NCBI GenBank assembly: GCA_029987115.1 | Contig: DALTWK010000008.1 | Location: 4,848 to 68,847, forward strand | DNA: 64,000 bases | From: Methanocorpusculum sp. | Lineage (GTDB): Archaea > Halobacteriota > Methanomicrobia > Methanomicrobiales > Methanocorpusculaceae | Reading direction: 5' to 3' | Shown here: positions 26,312 to 35,275 of the stretch, one piece after another | Numbering within the stretch: the stretch's first letter is position 1 | How the letters are laid out: every line of letters begins with the position of its first letter | Notes under the pieces: generated by a model | Databases searched by the model: none | The model's input: only the letters and a program-made list of their open reading frames with translations | What the model was told of the DNA's origin: nothing | Program-made: the position numbers and the translations under genes

Positions 26312-26361
26312 GGTGCCAATATGGCACCCTTAACAAATCCTGATTATAAGGATTTCGTTAA
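26312..26361. terminator. Tandem hairpins between rnhB and a convergent gene
   Basis: GGTGCC-AATAT-GGCACC (26312-26328) is followed at once by a longer stem: TTAAC plus AAATCCT (26330-26341) pairs with AGGATTT and GTTAA (26349-26361) around loop GATTATA, with one bulged C. They fill the space between the stops of rnhB (plus) and the OB-like membrane protein (minus), so they can act in both directions as terminators or 3'-end stabilisers. Confidence 0.6.
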
Positions 26362-26362
26362 T

Positions 26363-26929
26363 TTAGTTGTATTTTTTAATTTTTATCTGCTTTTTCGGCA
26401 CAGACAAATCTTCATCAAGTTCGATTTCGGAGAGATTATCAACCTTTTTTATTCCGACACCATGAATTGATACGGCACCAGCAATAGCATATTTTTTCAC
26501 AACCATACCAACTGCAACTATATTGTCACCAACAACTATCGGTTCATCGACAAGGAGAGAACGGAATACTATGATAGAGGCAGAACCATCGAAAATTGTA
26601 TACCGTGGACGCCCTAACCATTTCATCTGAATCTTCTGAACAACCCCTTCTACCCGTACTGCATGTCCCTGCAATCCCAAATTGACATTTCTGATTTTAT
26701 GAGGGACAGCCGACTCTTCGTATTCTGGCAGGAGTTTCTTGTATTGAGATCCAAGATTATAACTACTTACTAATGGCAGAATTAATAACAATAGAGAGAG
26801 GGGAATACCCCAGATAACATATATTTTATCGCCGGTAGCAATAGTTGATACAATAAATAAGATGACAAAGAAGGCAAAAATAGCAAGCACTATTGGTGAG
26901 ATGTGAAGAGTGACTCCTTTGATTCGCAT
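26363..26929 (-). CDS. Membrane protein with OB-like soluble domain
   Basis: A 188-residue protein with two N-terminal hydrophobic segments (about 9-31 and 36-54), then a soluble beta-rich domain: GHAVRVEGVVQKI, YTIFDGSASIIVFRSLLV, and VVGDNIVAVGMVVKKYA. The strand pattern and the 'VEGxV' and 'VxxxGxV' elements suggest an OB-like fold, as in membrane-anchored NfeD-type or nucleic acid-binding domains. No known family is certain. A Lys-rich tail follows. It is next to the UPF0146 gene on the same strand. Confidence 0.7.
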   Translation of the reverse strand: MRIKGVTLHISPIVLAIFAFFVILFIVSTIATGDKIYVIWGIPLSLLLLILPLVSSYNLGSQYKKLLPEYEESAVPHKIRNVNLGLQGHAVRVEGVVQKIQMKWLGRPRYTIFDGSASIIVFRSLLVDEPIVVGDNIVAVGMVVKKYAIAGAVSIHGVGIKKVDNLSEIELDEDLSVPKKQIKIKKYN

Positions 26930-26954
26930 AGTATATCAAAGGATACGAAGACGT

Positions 26955-27350
26955 TTAAATCTTTTTCCTGACATATCGATGGAGTTGTATTCCCCCAGTC
27001 TCTATAATCTCTCCACCATCCAAATATATTTCAAACCCAAGATGGTAAATTATCAAATCCACATTAAGCTTTTCAGCGAGTTTTATCATATTTGGTACAA
27101 TTTCAATTCCTGGCCGTATCGCATAGATAACATCCGCAAATGTATAGAGAGAAATGTTCGGATCAGTACAATCATCAATTACTGATGGGACATCAGCATC
27201 ATAAGCGCGAATATCAGTACAAAGAATGGGCATACCAGCATCATGTACTATTTCAGCGGCTACAGTCTTCCCGCCGAAACCAATCTCCACCGCAGATGAA
27301 TAGTTGGATTTGATGTACAATCCAACTGCCCGTTCAATATCATACACCAT
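26955..27350 (-). CDS. UPF0146 family protein
   Basis: A 131-residue conserved archaeal protein with a small Rossmann-like fold: AVEIGFGGKTVAAEIV (19-34) recalls methyltransferase motif I, and CTDIRAYD the acidic motif II. The domain is shorter than real methyltransferases. The reaction is unknown. It lies 25 bases upstream of the OB-like membrane protein on the minus strand and is divergent from archaemetzincin (47-base gap). Confidence 0.85.
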   Translation of the reverse strand: MVYDIERAVGLYIKSNYSSAVEIGFGGKTVAAEIVHDAGMPILCTDIRAYDADVPSVIDDCTDPNISLYTFADVIYAIRPGIEIVPNMIKLAEKLNVDLIIYHLGFEIYLDGGEIIETGGIQLHRYVRKKI

Positions 27351-27397
27351 AGTTCAATTACATTTATGTTTGTCCGCGATGAAAAATATCTACCATA

Positions 27398-28003
27398 ATG
27401 GGTGTACATATTTTCTGGGATAGTCGAGCGCCAATCGGACTCTCACGACCTGTCACCGAGAAACTCTCTACTGTTCTGAACGTACCGATTTCACGAATTG
27501 ATAACGGAACGTTTCCATTAGAGGGATTTGATGCTTCACGAAACCAGTATGACGCCATGAAAATTCTCGCAAAGATGGATATGTTCCGCGAACGTAACCC
27601 GGAACTTTTCAAACCTAAAGAGATGGATTTGGATTTCTACCACCAAAATCACCACATTTATGAAAAATTCCTTCTTATTACATCAGGGGATTTATTTTCA
27701 CCAATGACAAGTTTTGTCTTCGGTCTGGCCAACATTAAATTCGGTGTCGCGGTGGTTTCTGCAACGAGACTGTCGAACACATATTACAACCGCTACAATG
27801 ATGATACTGCGTTAATTAAGCGCCTGGTTACCGAAAGCGCGCATGAAATAGCACATCTCTACGGTCTTGAACATTGCAGTCAAAATGAATGCATCATGTA
27901 CTGTCCAAATAACTTAGATGATTTAGACAGAAAAGACGAAAGATTCTGTTCAAAGTGCTATTCAGAACTTTCCACTCGTATCAGAAGGGGCTATTCACCA
28001 TGA
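27398..28003 (+). CDS. amzA: Archaemetzincin metalloprotease
   Basis: A zinc aminopeptidase-like protein of the archaemetzincin family. The 201-residue sequence has the family motif HEIAHLYGLEHC (149-160), then Cys165 with Met167 and the CxxC pair Cys184/Cys187, matching HExxHxxGxxxC-x4-CxM-x17-CxxC. Catalytic His149, Glu150, His153 and His159 are present. Physiological substrates are unknown for the family. Its TGA overlaps the ATG of the following Cas1 gene (28000-28003). Confidence 0.93.
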   Translation: MGVHIFWDSRAPIGLSRPVTEKLSTVLNVPISRIDNGTFPLEGFDASRNQYDAMKILAKMDMFRERNPELFKPKEMDLDFYHQNHHIYEKFLLITSGDLFSPMTSFVFGLANIKFGVAVVSATRLSNTYYNRYNDDTALIKRLVTESAHEIAHLYGLEHCSQNECIMYCPNNLDDLDRKDERFCSKCYSELSTRIRRGYSP

Positions 28004-28938
28004 TGATTCCGTGGATAACACTCTGGGGATATGGTTCTGATATCAATGCTGCAGGGAAAATGCTGTTTGTGAGAAACAAAAAAAGCAAATCACCAGATTG
28101 CTATCCTCTAGACGATATTTCCCATATTTTAATTGCCGGAAATCATGTTCTTCATACGGCAGTAATCGAAAAGTGTGCCTCCAAAAACATCCCAATATCT
28201 TTTTTTGACATACGCGGCAACCCAACTGGAACTCTATTTTCTCATGAAAAACCACATTTAACAGAATTACAACGTGATATCCCAATCCATTCATTTGCAC
28301 TATCAATGATAATATCTGCTACAGAAGCACGCATGAGATTTCTGCATGATTTGTCAGAAGGAAAAGAAGGGATTTACTACAAGGGAGAGTTTGATATTAT
28401 GAGTCAAACCCGTTCTGAACTGGACTACCTGATAACAATACCAGAACTATCACGGGCATTTACCTTGACACGAGATATGTACTATGAAATCCTATCACGA
28501 GTAATCCCAAAAAATCTAGGATTTCGAAGGAGAAACGAGGGAATTCCACAAGATCCTGTAAATCTCCTTTTTTCCATAGGATATGCCATGCTCTATGCAC
28601 GTACTGAAATAGCCTGCATAGGTGTTGGACTTAATCCGGATATTGGATCTCTTTACGGATTGGGCATTCCATGTTCAAGAGGGGCATGTGTCAGAGAAAT
28701 TATGGAGCCGGCTCTCGTACCTGTGGTAGACAAGGTAGTCGTAAAGATTGCTCAGGAAGGCATTCTTTCCAACGCGATACAATCTGGTGAACGTTACATT
28801 CTTCCTGAAACGGTGGAAAATCGATTCAAGGAGCTCTTTTCAAAAGCGTTGGATGCCGCAAAAATTGAAGAGAATGTCATAATGTACGCAGAAGCGGTGA
28901 AAGCACAAACTGCACCACGATATCACTACCCCCTCTAA
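28000..28938 (+). CDS. cas1: Stand-alone Cas1-like protein
   Basis: A 312-residue member of the Cas1 family, which integrates spacers in CRISPR systems. The N-terminal domain has DDISHILIAGNHVLHTAVIEKC (38-59) and SFFDIRGNPTG; the C-terminal domain has FRRRNEGIPQDPVN (175-188), SIGYAMLYA, and REIMEPALVPVVDKVVV (232-248). The Cas1 His that follows 'GxLH' is Tyr219 here, the Asp of the LDLMEP motif is Glu233, and the first catalytic Glu is not obvious. No cas2, effector, leader or repeat array is nearby. The start is the ATG at 28000, which overlaps amzA. Confidence 0.8.
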   Translation: MMIPWITLWGYGSDINAAGKMLFVRNKKSKSPDCYPLDDISHILIAGNHVLHTAVIEKCASKNIPISFFDIRGNPTGTLFSHEKPHLTELQRDIPIHSFALSMIISATEARMRFLHDLSEGKEGIYYKGEFDIMSQTRSELDYLITIPELSRAFTLTRDMYYEILSRVIPKNLGFRRRNEGIPQDPVNLLFSIGYAMLYARTEIACIGVGLNPDIGSLYGLGIPCSRGACVREIMEPALVPVVDKVVVKIAQEGILSNAIQSGERYILPETVENRFKELFSKALDAAKIEENVIMYAEAVKAQTAPRYHYPL

Positions 28939-28997
28939 ATACACACAAGACATAACTATCTCCAAATCCTATTCATAGTCAACTATAGGAAATTGTA

Positions 28998-30173
28998 ATG
29001 TTACTCATAGCTCTTGCTGGAAAACCAAACTGCGGCAAATCAACTTTTTTTAAATCGTTGACACTTGCTAATGTTGAAATTGCAAATTATCCATTCACCA
29101 CGATAGATGCTAACAAAGGTGTCGCTTATGTTCGTTCTACGTGTCCGTGCAAGGAACTTGGAATCGAGGGAGGATGTGGCAACTGTGTTGATGGAATCCG
29201 TTTCACACCGGTCGAACTTCTGGATGTAGCAGGACTTGTACCAGATGCGCACTTAGGAAAAGGACTTGGAAATCAATTCTTAGATAATTTGCGTGAGGCT
29301 GACGGCATTATCCAAGTTGTCGATGCTTCGGGAAGTACGGATGCAGAAGGAAATCCAGTTGACATTGGAACCCGTAATCCAACAGAAGACGTGGAATTCC
29401 TTCGTTTTGAATTTTCAATGTGGATGGCCGGTATTGTTCAGAAGCACCTGGCAAAGATTGTTCGTTCGGCACAAGGTAAAGAGAACCTTATCATTGATAT
29501 GCTTGGAGATGCTCTTGCAGGACTGCGGATAAACGCTGTACAAGTTAAAGATGCGGTAATAGAAAGTGGAATCAATATCGCAAAAGCATCAGAAGAGGAT
29601 ATTGAAAAACTCTGTGAAATTCTCTTAAATGTATCTAAACCGATGATTATCGCAGCTAACAAGGCAGATCAGGCTCCCGCAGAGAATCTTGAAATTCTGA
29701 AAAAACAGGGAGCTGTTCCAACAATAGCTGCCGGAGAATTAGCACTGAAATCCGCAGCACAGGCAAATCTTTTGAACTACCTCCCAGGAGACGAGAAATT
29801 CTCACCGAAAGATGGTGCTAAACTCTCTGCACCACAAATTAAAGCACTTACCTTAGTTGCTGAAAATATGAAGAAACTCGGAGGAACTGGTGTACAGGAT
29901 GCCTTAAATAAGATTGTTTTCGATCAGATTGGCATGATTATTGTCTACCCGGTTGAAGATGAAGGAAAATACTGTAATGCAAAAGGGGTTGTTCTGCCCG
30001 ACGCTCTGCTCATGCCAAAAGGATCTACCCCTCGGGATTTGGCATACAAAATTCACACAGATATTGGAAAAGGTTTCTTATACGCTGTAGATGCAAAGAC
30101 AAAAATGCGTATCAAAGATTCTGCAGAACTAAAAACCGGGGACGTAATAAAGATTGTAAGTACGGCAAAATAA
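28998..30173 (+). CDS. ychF: OBG-family GTPase/ATPase YchF
   Basis: A 391-residue translation-associated P-loop NTPase. The P-loop is AGKPNCGKST (7-16), followed by VELLDVAGLVPDAHLGKGLGNQFLDNLREAD, the NKxD element at AANKADQ, and a C-terminal TGS domain (about 318-388, MPKGSTPRDLAYKIHTDIG). Two cysteine pairs (CPCKELGIEGGCGNC, about 49-63) sit after the switch region in archaeal forms. YchF prefers ATP and binds ribosomes. Spacing to cas1 is 59 bases, so linkage is uncertain. Confidence 0.93.
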   Translation: MLLIALAGKPNCGKSTFFKSLTLANVEIANYPFTTIDANKGVAYVRSTCPCKELGIEGGCGNCVDGIRFTPVELLDVAGLVPDAHLGKGLGNQFLDNLREADGIIQVVDASGSTDAEGNPVDIGTRNPTEDVEFLRFEFSMWMAGIVQKHLAKIVRSAQGKENLIIDMLGDALAGLRINAVQVKDAVIESGINIAKASEEDIEKLCEILLNVSKPMIIAANKADQAPAENLEILKKQGAVPTIAAGELALKSAAQANLLNYLPGDEKFSPKDGAKLSAPQIKALTLVAENMKKLGGTGVQDALNKIVFDQIGMIIVYPVEDEGKYCNAKGVVLPDALLMPKGSTPRDLAYKIHTDIGKGFLYAVDAKTKMRIKDSAELKTGDVIKIVSTAK

Positions 30174-30215
30174 GCGGAAAACTATATTATAATACACAAC
30201 CAAAATTAGATATTT

Positions 30216-30533
30216 ATGGCAGGGGATGTCTACCAGGCACAAGTCATCAAGGCGTTTTTTGATACCATCACAGGTACCGATAGGAATATGACTAGAATAT
30301 ATCTCTGTGTCGTATCCCTTGCCAAATTACGGAACGAGAATCCGGAGAAACTGCAATTTCTTGTAAATCAGATTCAAAAGAGCAAAGAGAAACATCAGCT
30401 GTCAATTGATATTCTTGACTATGTAGTTGATGCGGCAAACTCGCTTGAAAACAAATCAGTGCTGGCCGCATTCGGAATATCAATTAATACAAATTCTGAC
30501 GATTTTGGCAGTATATCTCTTGATTCTCTATAA
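30216..30533 (+). CDS. Hypothetical helical protein
   Basis: A 105-residue soluble protein with no motif that I recognise. It is predicted mostly helical (residues 5-100) with a Lys/Glu-rich stretch (KEKHQLSIDILDYV) and a Ser/Asp-rich tail. Start is the ATG at 30216, 42 bases after ychF. It may share the ychF transcript. No function is proposed. Confidence 0.55.
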   Translation: MAGDVYQAQVIKAFFDTITGTDRNMTRIYLCVVSLAKLRNENPEKLQFLVNQIQKSKEKHQLSIDILDYVVDAANSLENKSVLAAFGISINTNSDDFGSISLDSL

Positions 30534-30616
30534 AAATAGAGATAACATTTTTTGGAAGACACTTTAGGAATGTGCAGCATATGTTAATATCCTCTTAATG
30601 AGAAACAATTTAATGT

Positions 30617-32146
30617 ATGAGTGTTTATGATGCAGTGAGCAACTTCATCGGCGACTCCTCGACTTGGGTCTGGTATGTTGCATTTGTTTTCCTTGTTGGA
30701 TTCGGCATTTTTGCCACCATCAAGTCCAAAGGCCTCCAGATTAATAGACTGGGAGAAGCATGTAAAGTTGCGTTCACAGGAATTAGAGAAAAGAAAGGAA
30801 AGCATATTATTTCCTCATTCCAAGCATTCTGTGTCAGTATGGGTGCACGTATCGGCGTTGGAAATATCGCCGGTGTTGCTACCGCAGTTGTCATGGGTGG
30901 TCCAGGAGCAGTCTTCTGGATGTGGATTTTTGCCTTAATTGGTGCAGCAACGAGTTTCGTTGAAAATACCATTGGTCAAATTTACAAAGAAAAGAAAAGC
31001 GACGGATATTTCCACGGTGGACCGGCATATTATATTAAAAACGGTCTTGGAAAACCAAAGCTCGCTATCTTAATGTCCCTTTTGATTATCGTCACATACG
31101 GTCTGTGCTTTATTGGTGTCCAGGCAAATCAGGCAAGCAACTCTCTGCAGACTGCATTTGACGGAGCATTCGGAGGAGCAGCAATATCCATTGGAGGATC
31201 GAGCTTCAGCGTATTATCCATTATTATTGGAGTTATACTGGCAATTCTTACCGCAGTTATCGTCTTTGGCGGAATTCGCAGAGTTGCTCGTGTTTCAACC
31301 TGGCTTGTTCCGGCAATGGCAGTCCTCTGGATGGTACTTGCAGCAATCCTTATTCTGGTCAACTTCACACAGGTTTCCGCTGTTGTTGAGACCATCTTCA
31401 GCTATGCATTCGGCGCACAGGCCTTTGTTGGCGGCGGTCTTGGAACAATGATTATGTGGGGTCTGAAACGCGGTGTCTTCTCGAACGAAGCAGGTATTGG
31501 TTCTATTCCAAACGTATCTTCTTCGGCACATGTTAAACACCCAGTCAAACAGGGTCTCATGCAGTCCCTTGGTGTTCTTATCGACACCTTAGTTGTCTGT
31601 ACCGCAACAGCATTTGTTATCATCATGTACACGAATGTTGCTTACCCGAACTACGACTTTGCAGCACAGGGATTAGCCTCAAGCCTTGCAGGTTCTCCAC
31701 TTGTCTCTGAAGCGCTTTCTGCAACATTCCTTGGAGCGGCAGCACCATTTATTCTCGCAGTATTCCTGCTGGTCTTCGCATTCAGCAGTTTAATCAGCTA
31801 CTACTCCATGAGTGAAAGCAATGTAAAGTTCATTACAGAGAAGAAAGGAGCAATTATTGTTCTGCGTATTGTCATCATCCTGATGGTCTTCTTCTCGTCC
31901 ATTTGGTCCATGACACTTGCGTGGAACCTGGCAGATATCTTCCAGGCACTGATGGGTATATTCAACGTCGCAATCATCATATTCTTAGCAAAGCATGCTT
32001 GGGCTGCACTCACTGATTACTTCAATCAGAAAGCAGACGGTGTTGAAGAACCAGTTTTCAATCCGGAAATTCTATCGAGCCAAAAGGGTGTTACCTGCTG
32101 GCCACCAAAAGAAGAGGATGAAGAAACAAACAAGGGAATTCAGTAA
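30617..32146 (+). CDS. AGCS-family alanine/glycine:cation symporter
   Basis: A 509-residue sodium:amino acid symporter with about 10-12 membrane segments. Family marks include GARIGVGNIAGVATAVVMGGPGAVFWMW (75-102), then the SFVENTIGQIYKEK and GVFSNEAGIGSIPNVSSSAHVKHPV segments. Its codons are much richer in G and C than the neighbouring genes (35 of 60 bases in one line counted), fitting high expression or a different origin. It is monocistronic, with a palindromic terminator over its stop codon. Confidence 0.9.
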   Translation: MSVYDAVSNFIGDSSTWVWYVAFVFLVGFGIFATIKSKGLQINRLGEACKVAFTGIREKKGKHIISSFQAFCVSMGARIGVGNIAGVATAVVMGGPGAVFWMWIFALIGAATSFVENTIGQIYKEKKSDGYFHGGPAYYIKNGLGKPKLAILMSLLIIVTYGLCFIGVQANQASNSLQTAFDGAFGGAAISIGGSSFSVLSIIIGVILAILTAVIVFGGIRRVARVSTWLVPAMAVLWMVLAAILILVNFTQVSAVVETIFSYAFGAQAFVGGGLGTMIMWGLKRGVFSNEAGIGSIPNVSSSAHVKHPVKQGLMQSLGVLIDTLVVCTATAFVIIMYTNVAYPNYDFAAQGLASSLAGSPLVSEALSATFLGAAAPFILAVFLLVFAFSSLISYYSMSESNVKFITEKKGAIIVLRIVIILMVFFSSIWSMTLAWNLADIFQALMGIFNVAIIIFLAKHAWAALTDYFNQKADGVEEPVFNPEILSSQKGVTCWPPKEEDEETNKGIQ

Positions 32147-32169
32147 TACTGAATTACCAATCTTTTTTT
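32137..32169 (+). terminator. Palindromic terminator of the AGCS gene
   Basis: AATTCAGTA and TACTGAATT (32137-32155) form a perfect nine-base inverted repeat around one A, spanning the TAA stop. A run of seven T follows at 32163-32169. A typical intrinsic-like hairpin plus U-tract. Confidence 0.6.
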
Positions 32170-32190
32170 AAAAATAGTAGAAATACCGAA

Positions 32191-33045
32191 TTATTCCCAC
32201 GAATGGGTATACCCTTTTCTAGGCAATATTTTCCCATCCAATGATACAGAAGATCCCTCTACAATTGTTCCTATCACTGTGTAATCAACTCCATCGACTA
32301 CAACATTGGGAGGGAGAGTAAAAAGAAGACCGAAATCTCCTCCTCCATAGAGATAACATGACTGAGCATAAGAAGAAGAATCAAACGGATTAAACAGCGA
32401 TGAATATAATGATGCTCCAACCCCAGATGCAATAACTAAATCATAGAGAGATATTACAAGACCATCAGAAACATCCATCATTGCGGATGCAAGAGGGGCA
32501 ATCCGAATTCCTTCGTGTACTTGTGGAATCGGCATAAACAGATACTTTTGGAACTCGACATGTCCATCAAGTGCTGCTTGAGCGCGACCAGGAACGCCGG
32601 TAACACAAATCTGATCGCCTACAGATGCTCCAGACCGGCGTTTGTATGTATCAGATGAAACAATTCCAAATGCAGTAGTCACTACCGTTAGCTCTGAATG
32701 TGAATCAATATCTCCCCCGGACACAATCGCACCGAATGCCTTAGCACAATCCTGCGACCCCCTCATAATATTATACAACCGTTTGGGATCATCAAGTCCT
32801 ACTGCTACCAATACCTGTTTGGGTTGTGCTCCGCAAGAAGCGACATCTGACAAAGATACTGCAACACTCATCCACCCAATTTCATAATCAGTCATTCCCG
32901 ATGGGAAATCTGTTGATTCGTGGAGCATGTCCACACTTGAAACGAGAATACTGTTCTTATTCAGGGGGAATGCAGCGCAGTCATCGCCTGTCTCATCATA
33001 CCCAATCAAAGGACGGATTGTTTCCAGAAGATCTCGATCATTCAT
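32191..33045 (-). CDS. thiL: Thiamine-monophosphate kinase
   Basis: Phosphorylates thiamine monophosphate to the active cofactor. The 284-residue AIRS-fold enzyme has GDDCAAFPL near the N-terminus, the SVDMLHESTDFP segment, VAVSLSDVASCGAQPKQVLVAVGL (with the SDxxxxG nucleotide element), IVSGGDIDSH, VTGVPGRAQAAL and MDVSDGLVISLYD. The ATG at 33045 begins the family N-terminus; ten more codons are open upstream. It overlaps the DUF460 gene by eight bases and is the last gene of a RIO2-DUF460-thiL operon. Confidence 0.9.
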   Translation of the reverse strand: MNDRDLLETIRPLIGYDETGDDCAAFPLNKNSILVSSVDMLHESTDFPSGMTDYEIGWMSVAVSLSDVASCGAQPKQVLVAVGLDDPKRLYNIMRGSQDCAKAFGAIVSGGDIDSHSELTVVTTAFGIVSSDTYKRRSGASVGDQICVTGVPGRAQAALDGHVEFQKYLFMPIPQVHEGIRIAPLASAMMDVSDGLVISLYDLVIASGVGASLYSSLFNPFDSSSYAQSCYLYGGGDFGLLFTLPPNVVVDGVDYTVIGTIVEGSSVSLDGKILPRKGYTHSWE

Positions 33046-35275
33046 TGTTATGTAACTCCTTCTTACGTTCTTCACGATATGCAGAAAGAACGGATGTCAG
33101 AATATCAGTTTCTTTTTTGGGAGATATGTTCTCCCTGTCTTTATTAGTATCAGAAGGATGCAATGGTTTTTCTTTTTCCAAAGGCACCGACGCAGCAGGT
33201 TTGCTCTGTACTACTACCGTTTGTGGTACATACTCTTTCTTTTCCAATTTTTTATTTATTACCTCAGGATGGGGGAAGGAATACGATATTGTTGCAGGAT
33301 CAATGCCAAAGTTTTCAACATCACGTCTGCGTTGTACCTGATACTCTGCAACCATCCCATGTATTTCCAAATTTTTCTTTTCCTTCAAATAGATATCCTG
33401 TGAACGTTTCCACTCGGAAACAGCAGATAAAAATGCCTCTTCATTTACAATGCCAATCTTTCCCTTTACCCTGGGAGAAAGATTCACACCATCGAGAAGT
33501 GGAATATCCAGATCACGGAATACCTCAACCAGATGCTGTTCTTTTGCCTTTAAATAAGTTAAATGAGGCAATATCACTGCACTCACCTGATATTCAGCGA
33601 TATCACGAAGAACGGTTTTACCCCACCCATCAATTTTGAGAATATAAAGAATATCTCCCTCATTTACGCCCATCTCATCATTCATACTCTTAAGATGATC
33701 ACGGGCAAGAAGTTGCAAGACTTTCAGCGCAAGGAAGCCTTCGCCGGCTTGCAAAGCGATAAATCGTTTCATTCGTTCGAGACGAATTCTAAGATTCTTG
33801 TTTCTTCTCTCTTCCTTTCTCAGTTGTTTTCTTGTTTGTTCCAACTCCCTATCTCTTACCGTTATTTCCTCTGAAACCAGGACTGCGGTTGTTCTTTCTC
33901 CACGTTCTAATGCGAGGCGACGCTGAAGGGACTTAACTGAATGTTCTTGTGATTCCAGATCTTTTGATAAACTCACCAGTAGTTTACGTAATTTTAAAAC
34001 TTCTTCATTTAAACGTGCTATTTCAAGATCTTTTTCATCCAATACCCGTGGTTTTTCCGTGATAACGGGTATTTTATCCGTTTTTTTATCTTCCACTGAT
34101 AGAGACGAGAGAATCTGCTCCACAGATTTCCCGCGGATTACACCGGCACGAACCAAATCTATGTCCACTCCTGCAGGGAGACGTCTACGAAGGTTCTCAA
34201 ATTTTGGCATATAATTCCGAAATGCCAGTATGGCTGCAGAAAGCGAATCTCTTTGATGATCATCATCAAAAGGATAGTCTTTTACAATCTCATATTTTTC
34301 TTTCACCTGAATGTCCTTTTTAGGGGTCCACCCAATAGCAGAAAAAGCCCTGCGAACTTTATCAACACCGGCAGGCATTTCCATTTTGTCAGTAGCAATA
34401 ACCAAAGGAATTCCCACCGAATTAATAACGGAAATTATCTGTGAAGACGACTGTGCACGAACACTTTCCAAATGCAAGAGATTTCCATTTAAATCAATAA
34501 TGGCTAAACCCACAGTAGTTCCAGGATCTAAACCCACAATCACATATGGCGGACGACGTTCCAAAGGAACATATGATATCGTATCACGCATTTTGGGAAT
34601 CACGCGAACTTGAATATCTCCAAATTTCTCCTGATTCACCGGAACTTTTGAACGAGGGGCGGATATATGAAATGAGGTTCTTCTATCACCGCCAAAAGCA
34701 TGATGTGTTTCTATCACGTAGGGCAATCCGGCAGCAACCAATTTTGCTTCAATCTCACGTGATCGCATCTTCACGTTACCGTGAATTTTTCTCGCATATC
34801 GATTTTGACTCCAGCCACCACGACCAGGGGAGCGAGCTCGACTCACCGTTACCGTTGTTATTCCAGCAAATGCTAAAACCTCATATCCCCCACCGTATGA
34901 CGCTATGAGTGCTGATACTCGCGCTTCCTCCATAGGGTTTGTTTTGTCAAATTTTAGATTATAACGTGCTGCAACTTTCACCAGAGATTCCATATTGACG
35001 CAATCACCGGTTACCTGAACAAGTTTTGTTTCAGCAGGCATAGCTAATAGGAAGCGAAACAATCCACGGTTATTTTCGGCAATTTCTTGTACAGAGTCAA
35101 CAGCGAGAATCGCGGGTTTTTCTGCATTCAACATACGAAAAAGGCGGGGCATTGATACCCCTTTCTCTTCAGAAATAATCTCTCCGTTAGAAACACGAAC
35201 AAGACAAAACCGCGGGTGCATTGATATACTTCTGACACTTCCTTTTTGTATATCAATACCAAAAATGTCTGTCAT
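33038..35275 (-). CDS. DUF460 protein with two RNase H-like domains and a coiled coil
   Basis: A 745-residue archaeal protein. Residues 1-140 form an N-terminal RNase H-like domain (IFGIDIQKGSVRS). Residues 245-352 form a second: IVGLDPGTTVGLAIID with Asp250, ATDKMEMP with Asp296, and HQRDSLSAAIL with a late acidic residue, a RuvC/Holliday-junction-resolvase-like pattern. A coiled coil covers about 412-505, then a C-terminal domain of unknown role. The domain order fits DNA or RNA structure recognition. It is coupled to both neighbours (overlaps of four and eight bases). Confidence 0.85.
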   Translation of the reverse strand: MTDIFGIDIQKGSVRSISMHPRFCLVRVSNGEIISEEKGVSMPRLFRMLNAEKPAILAVDSVQEIAENNRGLFRFLLAMPAETKLVQVTGDCVNMESLVKVAARYNLKFDKTNPMEEARVSALIASYGGGYEVLAFAGITTVTVSRARSPGRGGWSQNRYARKIHGNVKMRSREIEAKLVAAGLPYVIETHHAFGGDRRTSFHISAPRSKVPVNQEKFGDIQVRVIPKMRDTISYVPLERRPPYVIVGLDPGTTVGLAIIDLNGNLLHLESVRAQSSSQIISVINSVGIPLVIATDKMEMPAGVDKVRRAFSAIGWTPKKDIQVKEKYEIVKDYPFDDDHQRDSLSAAILAFRNYMPKFENLRRRLPAGVDIDLVRAGVIRGKSVEQILSSLSVEDKKTDKIPVITEKPRVLDEKDLEIARLNEEVLKLRKLLVSLSKDLESQEHSVKSLQRRLALERGERTTAVLVSEEITVRDRELEQTRKQLRKEERRNKNLRIRLERMKRFIALQAGEGFLALKVLQLLARDHLKSMNDEMGVNEGDILYILKIDGWGKTVLRDIAEYQVSAVILPHLTYLKAKEQHLVEVFRDLDIPLLDGVNLSPRVKGKIGIVNEEAFLSAVSEWKRSQDIYLKEKKNLEIHGMVAEYQVQRRRDVENFGIDPATISYSFPHPEVINKKLEKKEYVPQTVVVQSKPAASVPLEKEKPLHPSDTNKDRENISPKKETDILTSVLSAYREERKKELHNNE

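Noticed and set aside
27398..30173. CRISPR array near the cas1 gene
   Set aside because: I looked for regularly spaced repeats on both sides of cas1 and saw none; the flanks are tightly packed coding genes.
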